This document shows, in pieces, positions 1 through 9,620 of a stretch of DNA of 12,402 bases; within the stretch, counting starts at the first letter, position 1; every line of letters begins with the position of its first letter. Made by a program: the position numbers and the translations under genes. A model generated the notes under the pieces. The model was not told the DNA's origin. It saw only the letters and a list, made by a program, of their open reading frames with translations, and did not search any database. Source of the DNA: Prasinococcaceae sp. CCMP 1430 (taxonomy: Eukaryota > Prasinodermophyta > Palmophyllophyceae > Prasinococcales > Prasinococcaceae); the NCBI GenBank assembly GCA_013416795.1, contig RQSC01000196.1, forward strand, positions 41,522 through 53,923, given 5' to 3'.

Positions 1-2
1 GC

Positions 3-1445
<1,443 letters not shown>

Positions 1446-1474
1446 GCGGGGGCGCGACGGTAGGAGTCGCGCAG

Positions 1475-3140
1475 CCGGCGCGCGCGGCCCCGCGCCAGCT
1501 CCTGAGCGAGCGCGGCGAGCCCACGGAGGCGCCGGTGTATGTGAGGCCCACCAAATCGCCCGCGGTAGCGCCGACCAAGTCGCCCACGCGCGCCACGCCG
1601 AGGCCGACCGCCTTTCCGACCGCCCCTTCAGATTCGTGCGTGGGCTTCTGCAACGACTTCGCGCCCTCGGGCTGCTCGTGCCGCGCCAACTGCGTCCCGA
1701 GCGGGATGCCGCCCACCAAGGCGCCCGTCGACGGGGGCACCGCCTCGCCCACCAGCGCGCCGACCCGAGCGATTCCCGTCGACGAGCCTGGGCTGTGCTG
1801 CTTCGACGCCTGCGAGGTGAGAGCCGACGCCGATCGGCGTCGCGGCGGGCGGGCCCGCCCGCTGATGCGATCGTGCGCCACATCCGCGCGCGCTCGTCGT
1901 GCCGCTGACGCGCGCGCTCGCCCGCCGGCCGCGCGACGCGACGCGGTCACGCGCGTCGCAGGCCTGCGGCTACGGCACGAAGGACAACCTCCCCGATGGC
2001 CCCCCGTGTGTGATGGGCGCCCCCACAAAGTCGCCTACCGCGACGCAGTGCCTGAACGAGGGCACGGAGAAAGCGGGCGGGAGGGGGCCCTCCATTGACA
2101 TCTCCGACGCCTTGAACGGCGTCACCGTCTCCGTGATCGGAGACACCACCGCGGTGGATCCCGCGTGCGTCGGCAAGGGCATGACTGGGGACGTCTTGCG
2201 CGAGACGTGCTTCTCTGAGGTCGATAACCAGGCCGTTTACCATGAGCTCTCCCTCGAGGGCGTCCGCGACACCACGGGCTGGGTGTGCCGCGTCGAGACG
2301 TGCGAAGGCTCGAACTACGACACTGCCATCCGCCTATACAACAACGACGTCATGGGGGGCACCCTGCTCAGCTGCCAGGACGACGGCTGCGGCCAGCAGA
2401 CGGACTTCAACTTCGCGCCGATCGCCTTCGACTCCAAACACTTCCTCCTCGAGGTCACCGGGTTCGCCGACAGTGCTGGTGAGTACACGCTCTCGGTGAC
2501 CTGCAGCGACCTGGGGGGGTGCCTGAACGAGGGCACGGACGATGCTGGGCTGATCGGTAAGCCGCTCGCCGAGTTCACCGACGGCTTGAACGGCGCAACA
2601 ACCTTCGTCGAGGGCGACACGTCGCTCGTCAACCCGGCGTGCATTGGCAAGAGCATCGCCATCTTCGCCAGGTTCCCCGACAGCGGGCTCGACTGCTACA
2701 ATCAACGCAACAGCAACACCGCGGTGTACCACGCGCTCTCTCTCGAGGCCGTGTCCGACCTCACCGACTGGACGTGCCAAGTGTCGACGTGCCTCGACTC
2801 TGACTTCGACACCGGCGTGCGCCTCTACGACAGCTCGAAAGTGAAGAGCGGCGTCCTTGTCGGCTGCCAGGATGATGGGTGCACCTTCATCCCCGGAGAG
2901 GGGCCGCCCTTTAAGACGGAGTTTGAATTCGCGCCGAGCGACTTGGGCAGCGCGCTCTTCTTGGTCCAGGTGACGGGCTTTTCTTTCAACTCGGGGCCGT
3001 ACAAACTCGCGGTGCAGTGCGGCACGGACCTTCCGCCCCTGACGGGGCCCACCGACCCCGAAGAGCAGCCCGGGGGCGACGAGAAGAGAGCCGAGAACGA
3101 CGCGATCGAAGCTGCTTTGGACGCGAAGGAAGGGTCTTGA
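1475..3140 (+). CDS. Secreted/surface-type protein: PT linkers, split somatomedin-B-like domain, two PPC-like repeats (join ..1816, 1962..3140; 5' end missing)
   Basis: Two exons are joined by a phase-0 GT-AG intron. Exon 1 reads PTKSP-type linkers, then a cysteine pattern C-x3-C-x7-C-x-C-x3-C (1637-1693), a second PT linker, and CCFDAC (1796-1813) up to the splice site; exon 2 continues ACGYG. The cysteine spacing is that of a somatomedin-B-like domain, except that a linker separates the fifth cysteine from the CC pair. Exon 2 then holds two repeats of about 160 residues, each opening with CLNEGT and containing F/YDT.(I/V)RLY, CQDDGC and a final Y.L.V.C strand. These are hallmarks of the PPC (pre-peptidase C-terminal) beta-sandwich. 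The tail is charged and ends AKEGS-TGA, with no membrane anchor seen. There is no ATG or signal peptide between the upstream lyase stop and the first linker. The left boundary given is only a candidate acceptor (CAG at 1472-1474; another at 1496-1498). An extracellular adhesion or binding role is inference; no catalytic domain is visible. Confidence 0.72.
1637..1967 (+). other. Somatomedin-B-like cysteine module interrupted by PT linker and intron
   Basis: Cysteine codons at 1637, 1649, 1673, 1679, 1691, 1796, 1799 and 1811 follow the eight-cysteine SMB order, with a ninth at 1965 after the intron. In ordinary SMB domains the fifth cysteine and the CC pair are about five residues apart; here 34 residues with PPTKAP and SPTSAPT lie between them. 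The assignment rests on cysteine spacing only. Confidence 0.55.
1817..1961 (+). other. Intron, 145 nt, phase 0
   Basis: The donor is GAG|GTGAGA and the acceptor GTCGCAG|GCC. Splicing joins CCFDACE in frame 2 to ACGYGTKD in frame 0, linking two PTKSP-bearing halves of one cysteine-rich protein. Unspliced translation of exon 1 instead runs into an Arg/Ala-rich, non-protein-like stretch. Confidence 0.8.
2049..2513 (+). repeat. PPC-like protein repeat 1
   Basis: This is the first of two tandem domain repeats in exon 2. It starts at CLNEGTEKAG and contains ALNGVTV, GDTTAVDPACVGK, AVYHELSLEGV, YDTAIRLYNND, CQDDGC, LLEVTGF and YTLSVTC. The first 20 nt are identical to the start of repeat 2. Confidence 0.8.
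2520..3020 (+). repeat. PPC-like protein repeat 2
   Basis: This repeat begins 471 nt after repeat 1 with CLNEGTDDAG. It has the matching blocks GLNGATT, GDTSLVNPACIGK, AVYHALSLEAV, FDTGVRLYDSS, CQDDGC, LVQVTGF and YKLAVQC. A short extra loop (FIPGEGPPFK) makes it slightly longer. It arose by in-frame duplication of a domain. Confidence 0.8.
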
Positions 3141-3489
3141 GTGCGCCTCCGAGATGCGACGGGGGGGGGCCGCAGCCAGGCGACGAGAGAACCGCACGAA
3201 ACCACACCGTGACGTGCAGACGCCGCGTCCCTGAGTGCAGCTTTGATTGGTACTGTCCTGATGAGCGAGAGAGGGCAACGCAAGCGCAGACAGGCTCGTG
3301 CAGGGAAGCGGCGCCGAGCTAGGTAGGGCGCCCCTTACGTAAGTATAGTTCAAGCAAATTCAACGGACGACCATGGTTCGTCTTTAAAAACAGCTGCAAT
3401 GGGTCCGCGTGGCGCGGCGCGGGCTGCGGGTGGCGGCTTGCTGTCGCGACCCGATCGGGCGCGCGCGTGTGGGCGCCGCGCGTGTATCG
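3141..3489. other. Convergent intergenic region (3' ends of the PPC protein and the Ca2+-ATPase)
   Basis: No gene is supported here. The stretch is less GC-rich than its surroundings, especially 3315-3405, as expected for 3' untranslated ends. It contains the 10-nt palindrome CTTACGTAAG (3334-3343), which overlaps a perfect splice-donor-like GTAAGTATAG (3339-3348). No clear poly(A) signal could be assigned to either gene. Confidence 0.6.
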
Positions 3490-6400
3490 CTACGTTCGCG
3501 CGCGCCCTGCGGCGGAGGAGGCGATCTTGCCGCCGAGCTTGAAGGCCTCCTCGATGGCGATGACGGGCGCCGACAGCGCCAGGCACACCGCCCACTCCTC
3601 CGCGCTCAGCGGCACGACGCTGAACGTCTTTGCGAGGGGCTCGACGTAGAGGATGGCGGCGTGCACGCCGAGGCTGCCGGCGACGGCCAGCAGGAGCGTC
3701 GGGTTGCGCCACGGCGGGGAGACCAGCAGCGAGTCGCGCTCGGACACGCCGTTGAGCGCGTTGGCCATCTGCGCGCACACGAGCGTCGTCACGCCGAGGG
3801 TGGCCGCCTTGGCCTTGCCAGAGCCGAAGTAGTCGCACGGGTCAGCGTCGAAGGGCCCGACGACGCCCGCGCCGCCGCCGGCGGCCACCGAGTCCGCGGA
3901 CCAACCGAGCGCGTACTGCGAGGGCACAAAGTCGCGCCACAGCGCCGCGGGCCCGCCGCTGGCGTCGGCGCTGCACCCGGCCCATCCGAGGAGCTGCTCC
4001 TGCGACACGAAGGTGTGGCCGTCGGCGGCGAGGTCGAAGCCCAGGAAGGTGGGCTGCGTGTACCAGATGTCAAACGCGCCCACGGTCGCCGCGCCGACGT
4101 ACAGGCCGAGGGTCGTGTAGCGCAGGAGCGCCCAGCGATCCAGAATGGGCTCGTCTACGGGCCGCGGCGGGCGGCCCATCACGCCCCTCTCACGCGGGTT
4201 GAAGATGAGGGCGGTTGCGGGCAGGCTGTCCGTCACGAGGTTGACGAACAGCAGCTGCACCGGGAGCAAAAAGCTCGGGAAGCCCAGCGCGCCGATGAAA
4301 AAGAGCGCCGCGACCTGATCCGCGCGCGCGCGCGCGCGGTCGGTTGGGTGCGGGCACGCGCGCGGGCGCGCCGGGCCCAAACACGGTGTCAGCGCGAAGG
4401 AAGGACGGAGCGGCAGGCTGTGGTGCGGCGAAAGGTACCGTGACGAGCACGACCTCAGTGTCCGCAGAGTAACGTTGGCATCAACGCGACCGAGCGACTC
4501 GTGCGCAGTCGATCAGGTGTTGCAGTGTGGAGAGTACGCATATAGGTGGTGGGGCGACCCGGCCAGCCGGGGAGCACAGCTGTGGCGCGCGCGCCGGCGC
4601 AATCGATCGCCGCGCTCAGTCGCCCACGCACCTCTCCTATGTTGCTCGACACGAGGTATCGGATGACGCTCCTCACGTTGGCGTTGATCGCACGCCCCTC
4701 GCCGATCGCGCTCACGATGGTCGCAAAGTTGTCGTCGGCGAGGACCATGTCGGACGCCTCCTTGGCGACCTCGGTGCCGGTGATGCCCATCGCGAGGCCG
4801 ACGTCCGCGAGCTTGAGCGCCGGCGCGTCGTTCACGCCGTCCCCCGTCATGGCGACCACGCTCCCTTTGCTCTTCAGCAGGCGCACGATGTCCTGCTTGT
4901 GCTTCGGCTCCGCGCGGCTGAAGACGCGCCCCCCGCCGCCGCTGAGGAACTCGAGCTGGTCCGCCTCGGACATCGTGGCAAAGGATCGAGCGGTGATGCT
5001 CCTCGTGTCGTCGAGGCCCTCACCGTCCTCGAAAACGCCGATGTCGCGGCAGATGGCCTCCGCGGTGAGGCTGTTGTCGCCCGTGATGACGATGACGCGA
5101 ACGCCCGCCTCGCGACAGGACTCGATGCTCGCTCGCACCTCGGGGCGCGGGGGGTCTCGGAGGCCTGCAAGGCCGACGAGGGTCAGGTCGGACTCGACCT
5201 CCGCGTACCGCGTCGGATCTGCGAGCTGTGCGAAGACGTCGTCGCCGTCCGTGTCGTCGAGGGTGCTTCCGTCGTAGTGCTCGAGCGCGCCGAGGTCGTG
5301 GCCCCACTTGGCGGCAAATGCAAGCGTGCGCTGCCCGCCTCGCGCCATGTCCTCGAGGGTCGCTGAGAGCGCCGCGCGGTCGTCGGCGCCGAGCGCGGCC
5401 GTGGAGCCGTCGGCCCGCATGACGTGCGTGCAGCGCTCCAAGACGCTCTCGGGTGCGCCCTTCACCAGCAGCTTGTTCACACCACCGCCACCCAACGGCT
5501 GGTGCTCGCAGTCGTTCAGGCGCATCCCATCGGCGGATGACGCCACGAGCACGGACATCGACTTGCGGTCGCGGTCGAATTCGAGCGTGGCCACGCGCGA
5601 GTAGCTGCCGCCCCACGCGTCGTTCACGGGCTCGACGGACGCGCCGCTGCCGAAGATCCCCGCGCCACCCTCCCGCAGGGCCGCGTCGGGCGTGCCCAGG
5701 TACATCTTCTCCACCAACACCCGCAGCGCGGCCTCCGTCGGCTGCCCGATCGCGCGATACTTTCGTCCCGCGCCGTCTGAGGTCTCTTCTACCGAGAGCC
5801 GCGCGTCGTTGCAGAGCGAGCACACCATCGCGATCGCCTGCAGATTCGCGTTCATGTCAGCCGGCGCGGGCAGGCCGCTGGCCTTGGCGGCCTCCGCGGC
5901 TTCGACCTTGGCAATGGCTGCGGCCTCGACCTCGGCGGCGGCGGCAGCAGCGGCCTCCGCCTTCGTCTTGGCATTCGAGATCGCCACGGCCATCTTGGCC
6001 TCGGTCCCCGTCCTGCGCTTGAGACCGGCCTTCGCCTCGGCTTCGTTGCGCGCTTTGACGGCGGCTTCGGCCTTGGCAGCCGCGGCGACGACATCCTCGG
6101 CAGTCGCCCGGGCCTTTGCTGCGGCCTTGGCTCGAGCCTCGGCCTCGGCTATTGCCGCCGCTTCGGCCTTCGCCTTGGCCTTCGCGGCAGCCTTGGCCTC
6201 GTCCTTCGCCTTGGCGGCGCTCTCAGCCTTGATCCGGGCCACGGCCTCGGCCTTGATCGCAGCTTCCATCTCCGCCTTCGCGTCGGTCGCGTCTACCTCC
6301 GCCTTGCTCTTTGCCCTGCCGTAGGCCTCGGCCTCGGCGTCCGCCCTGATCCTCGCGGGACCGGCCCTGGCCGCGCGGACGGACCTGGACCTCGCGGAGG

Positions 6401-8270
6401 CCTCGGCCATGGTGGCGGCGGAGACGACCGCGTCGGCCTTCGTCTCCGCCCTCGCGGCGGCTTCCGCCCGAGCTTTGGCCTCCTCGTAAGCCTTGGCGGT
6501 GGCGTCCGCCTCGACCTGCGCCCACGCGTCGGCGTCCGACGAGCCATCGCGCGGATCGTACGACGTTCCCTCGAGGGTATAGCGCCGGGCATCCGCGGCG
6601 CCGTTGGGGCCCAGCGCAACGAGCGTGGTCACAGACATCTGGTTCGTGGTGAGCGTGCCGGTCTTGTCGCTGCAGATGACGCTCGCGCACCCGAGGGTCT
6701 CTACGGAGGCGAGCCGACGCACAATAGCGTTCTGCCTGGCCATGGCGCGCGTCCCAAGGGAGAGCGCGATCGTGACCACGCCTGGCAGGCCCTCGGGAAT
6801 CGCGGCGACGGCGAGCGCGACGGCAATCTTGAAGTAGTACGTCGCACCTCGGAGGTCCACGGCAACATCGGGCAGCGAGAGCGGCGACCCGTCGAGGACG
6901 ACTGACCCGACGGAGGACGGGCCCGCGCCGGCATTCTGTGCAGCGTCGCCGATCGACACGAACTCGTCTGAATTGAGAGCGAAGAGCAGCACGCAGATGC
7001 CCAGGATGAGCGCCGTGAGGTCCTCCGCGAAGGCGTCGAGCGAGCGGCTCAGCGGCGTGCTCGCCGCGGACGCCTCCTTCTGCGCCAGGTTCAAGGTCGC
7101 CTGGACCTTGCCCAGTTCGGTCGCTCCGCCGGTCGCATTGACGACGGCGACGCACGATCCGTTCACGACCACGGTCGAGGCGAAGAGCATCGAGTCTTTG
7201 GCCTGCAGCTCGACGTCGTCGCGCTCCGAGGCACCATGCGCGTTGGCGCCGTCGTCGCTGGCAGCGTCGATCCGACCCGCCTCGACGCAGCACGGCTCGC
7301 TTTGCTTGTCCACGGCCTCGCTCTCACCTGTGAGCGAGGCCTGGTCCGCGCGCAGGGTCATGGTCCGAAGCGCCACGATGCGCAGATCCGCGGGGACTCG
7401 GTCGCCCGGGCCGAGCTCGACGATGTCGCCAGGGACGAGGTTAGCCGCCGGGAAATCCGGGAGGCGCGCGCCGTCGCGCACCACGGCGCGCACGCGGTCT
7501 GGCTGCAGCTCCTTGAGCTCTTCCAGCGCCTCCTCGGCGCTCAGCTCTTGCGCGACGCTCACCGCGGCATTGAGCACCAGGATCGCCAGTATGACGAGCG
7601 GCTCGGCGTACGCGGCCCACGCGTCGACGGCGCTCGCGGCGGCGGCGGCGGTCTCCGCGGAGAGCTCTGGCTCCTCTTCGAGGTACGAGAGCCCGAAAGA
7701 CACCGCCGCCGCGGCGAGGAGCACGCGCACGAGCAGGTCGTCGAACTGCGCCAGCAGGAGCTTCAGCCAGCCCGCGCGCCCCTCGCCCTCGTCGAGCGCG
7801 TTCGGGCCGCACGCGTCCAGCCGCCGCGCGGCCTCGGCGGAGGTCAGCCCGGCGTCCACGCTCGCGACGCCGTAGTGCGCCAGGCAGTCCTGCGCGGGCA
7901 GGCGATACGCCGGAAAGCTCCCCGAGCAGTCGATCGCGTCGGGCCCATTGCTGTCGCCGCCGCCCCCAGCCGCGGCGGCGCTGCCGGCGGCGGCGCGGTC
8001 GTTCCTTTTGGAGCCCGCGGCCCCCGGCGCGCTGTCGACGGCGGTCGCGAGGGGTCGCAGGCGCGGGTTGACGACGCGCGCCGCTCTGCGAGGCGCGCCC
8101 AGCGATCGGCTGGGGCGGCGGCGCGCGCCCGCGCTCGCAGCACCCCCTCCTCCTCCGCCGACGGGAACGTCGGGAGGCGGCAGACATTGATGGCCTCGAG
8201 GCGCCCGCTGGCCACCACCGGTGCCGCATCGGCGGGCGAGGGGGCGACGGCCCAGCGGCCGCTTCAGCAT
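3490..8270 (-). CDS. P-type IIA Ca2+-transporting ATPase (SERCA/ECA type) with large Ala/Lys/Glu-rich insert; complement(join(3490..4314, 4632..8270))
   Basis: An ATP-driven pump moving cytosolic Ca2+ into the ER or a related compartment. The spliced product is 1487 residues against about 1000 usual for the family. Seen in order: TGES (314-317, actuator domain), PEGLP (492-496) in M4, phosphorylated Asp535 in DKTGTLT, KGAPE (937-941), TGDN (1063-1066), MTGDGVNDAP (1141-1150), then M5-M10. Ca2+ ligands are conserved: Glu493 (SERCA Glu309), Glu1213 (Glu771), Asn1238, Thr1241 and Asp1242 (Asn796, Thr799, Asp800), and Glu1405 in ALNGVSE (Glu908). Two luminal cysteines (1327, 1373) sit in a longer than usual M7-M8 loop. 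Oddities are an Arg/Gly/Ala-rich N-terminal extension of about 115 residues and a helical insert at 577-803. ATG 8270 is the first in frame after a TGA two codons upstream. No ER-retrieval motif ends the protein (GRART). Pump identity is certain; location is inferred. Confidence 0.95.
4315..4631 (-). other. Intron in Ca2+-ATPase, 317 nt, phase 0
   Basis: On the minus strand the donor is GAG|GTGCGTG and the acceptor GATCAG|GTC. Splicing gives SSNIGE|VAALFF, exactly the M5 sequence expected in SERCA pumps (SSN(I/V)GEVV). The 25-residue spacing from Glu771 to Asn796 of SERCA is restored (Glu1213 to Asn1238). If retained, the frame stays open for 58 more codons and stops at 4455, giving a pump without most of M5-M10. 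The 3' part holds a (CG)n tract. Confidence 0.93.
4320..4336. repeat. (CG)n tract inside the intron, next to its acceptor
   Basis: An uninterrupted run of alternating C and G lies just upstream of the acceptor on the minus strand, where a pyrimidine tract would normally be. Such alternating tracts can adopt Z-form DNA. Confidence 0.75.
5862..6542 (-). other. Ala/Lys/Glu-rich helical insert in the N-domain of the Ca2+-ATPase
   Basis: The segment encodes about residues 577-803. It lies between the family block TLEGTSYDPRDG and the family block MNANLQAIAMVCSLCNDA, where relatives have only about 10-15 residues. It is almost wholly Ala with Lys, Arg and Glu (units such as AKAEAAAKA), with no proline between residues 639 and 800 and no stop codon. 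It would form a long charged single helix or coiled coil. DNA-level repetition (GCCTTGGC and GCCTCGGC on the plus strand) suggests growth by slippage or duplication. Sites resembling splice junctions flank it in phase: AG|GT at 6515 and CTGCAG ending at 5838. Confidence 0.85.
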
Positions 8271-8502
8271 CGTCAGTCAGCCGTCGCTCGCTCGAGGCGT
8301 CGCGTCCGCTCGCCCCGCCACACGGCGCCGCCCGACGCGGCGCGGCGCGTTCGCGTGCGCGTGCGCTCGCGCGCTCGCTCGCGCGTGTGCGCGCGCCCCC
8401 GCCAGCCCCTGACCGCGCCCGCCAGGGAGGTGTTAGGAGGGAGGAGCACCTGGCGCGCTGGCTGGCCGGCCGGCGAGTGGTGACTGCAGCAGCAGCGCGC
8501 GA
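8271..8502. promoter_or_regulatory. Divergent 5' region between the Ca2+-ATPase and the TM2-DnaJ gene
   Basis: The two genes are transcribed away from each other, so both promoters must lie here or in the first exons. No ATG occurs on the plus strand between 8222 and 8502. A tract of mostly alternating purine and pyrimidine (GCGTGCGCGTGCGC-like) covers about 8345-8398. No TATA box or defined factor site could be recognised. Confidence 0.5.
8345..8398. repeat. GC/GT alternating purine-pyrimidine tract
   Basis: A low-complexity run of CG, TG and GC steps with a few TC interruptions, in the shared 5' region of two divergent genes. Related tracts lie before the gene at 9815 and upstream of RING1. 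Confidence 0.6.
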
Positions 8503-9620
8503 ATGCGCCAGGGACGGGGCCCGCGGCGCCGCGCGGCGTCGCCGCGGCCTACGCGCTGTGGCTCGTCGGCGGCATGTGGGGCGCGCACCACTTCTACCTG
8601 CGGCGCAACACGCAGGGCGTGCTCTGGCTGCTCACGGGGGGCGGCTTCGGCCAGGGCTGGCTGCGTGACGCGGTGCGCATTCCCGCGTACGTCGCCGAGG
8701 CCAACGCGACCGAAGAGTGGGTGCGCACGTACAAGGCGCTCGTCAAGGCGTACGAGCGCCCGCCCACGTACTTCAGCCACCTCTACTTCAAGTGCGCGGC
8801 GGGGCTGTACGCATTCTTTGTGGTCCGCATGTACACGCTGGGAGTGTTCTCGCTCGCGGGCGTGCACCAGGCCTTCGGGGCGGAGGCGACGCCCGACGCC
8901 AGGGTCGTCCTGTCGCTCTCCGATGAGGGCGGGCCGTGGGGCACGATCTCCCGCGCCTCAGCGGGCGCCGCGCTTGGCGCGGCCGTGTGGGGGGTCGGCA
9001 GCACGGGCCGCCAGCGTTGCTCATTCGGCTGGACGGTGGGCGCCGCTGCGCTCGCCGCGGCGGTGAGCGGCGCGGGCGGCGGCGCGGGCTTCTTCTTCGC
9101 GCTGCTCGCCGCCCTGGTGCAGTCGTTTCGCACGCGCCGCTGGCACCTCGCAGAGGATGGCGCGCAGGCGCTCAGCGGCTGGGGCGTCGTCCGCGTCCTC
9201 CTCCTGCTGGGGGCGGCGTGGCTGGTGCTCATCGTGCTTGCGCTGCGCAAGTTCGACCTTTACGTGCACGACGAGACCAACGGCGAGTACAGCACGTGGC
9301 GAATGTTCCAGGACATCTTCTCCCAGGTGCGGAATAACGGCTTCGACAAGGAGCGCTGGGGCGAGTGGACAAGCGATCGCGCGAGGGGCACGAGCGGCAT
9401 GTCTGCACGTGAGGCGAGGTCGGTGCTCGGCGTCGGCGCGGATGCCACTACGTCGGCAATCCGCAAGGCGCACCGTGACCTCAGCCGCGAGTGGCACCCC
9501 GACAAGTGGCACGGCGACGTTGACAAGCTCACCGAGGCCGAGGAGATGCAAGTCAGGCTAAACCTGGCCAAGGACGTGCTCATGGAGCGCGCGCCTACGC
9601 CTGACATGCCTGACGACTAG
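8503..9620 (+). CDS. DNAJC22-like membrane J-domain protein (TM2 + C-terminal DnaJ); start unresolved
   Basis: A multi-pass membrane protein with a J-domain, which would recruit and stimulate Hsp70 at a membrane. The safe coding frame contains ATG 8574 and gives 348 residues from there: a TM2-like start (WGAHHFYLRRNTQGVLWLLTG), hydrophobic segments near 70-96, 152-184 and 202-224, a polar link, and a J-domain at about 277-337 with HPD at 308-310 (REWHPDKW). Order and sequence match animal DNAJC22, whose N-terminus reads YALWAVGG before the His-His pair. The same block (AAAYALWLVGG) is found here upstream of ATG 8574, so that ATG is not the true start. In that frame there is no ATG back to TGA 8481. 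ATG 8503 sits in a frame one base off. Either a base is missing in a G run near 8511-8520, or a 5' exon joins at CTGCAG (8484-8489). Identity is firm; the start is not. Confidence 0.82.

Noticed and set aside
3196-3275. Possible hammerhead ribozyme: ACGAAAC followed downstream by CTGATGAG
   Set aside because: The core words are present in an order that fits only a type II permutation, but the flanking bases do not pair to form stem II (GCGAG against CCGCAC) and there is no proper stem III followed by a UH cleavage site.
3350-3838. Minus-strand frame that could extend the pump C-terminus by splicing (ending FKDEPWSSVEFA)
   Set aside because: Most of it is a shadow of the pump exon. The pump frame already ends at a normal family length after M10, and no donor/acceptor pair stood out.
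3409-4443. 344-codon plus-strand open frame opposite the pump C-terminal exon
   Set aside because: Overlaps the well-supported M5-M10 exon and its intron; composition is that of an antisense frame.
7236-8483. 415-codon plus-strand open frame opposite the Ca2+-ATPase N-terminal half
   Set aside because: Shadow of the strongly supported pump frame, with low-complexity Arg/Ala/Gly content and no motif.
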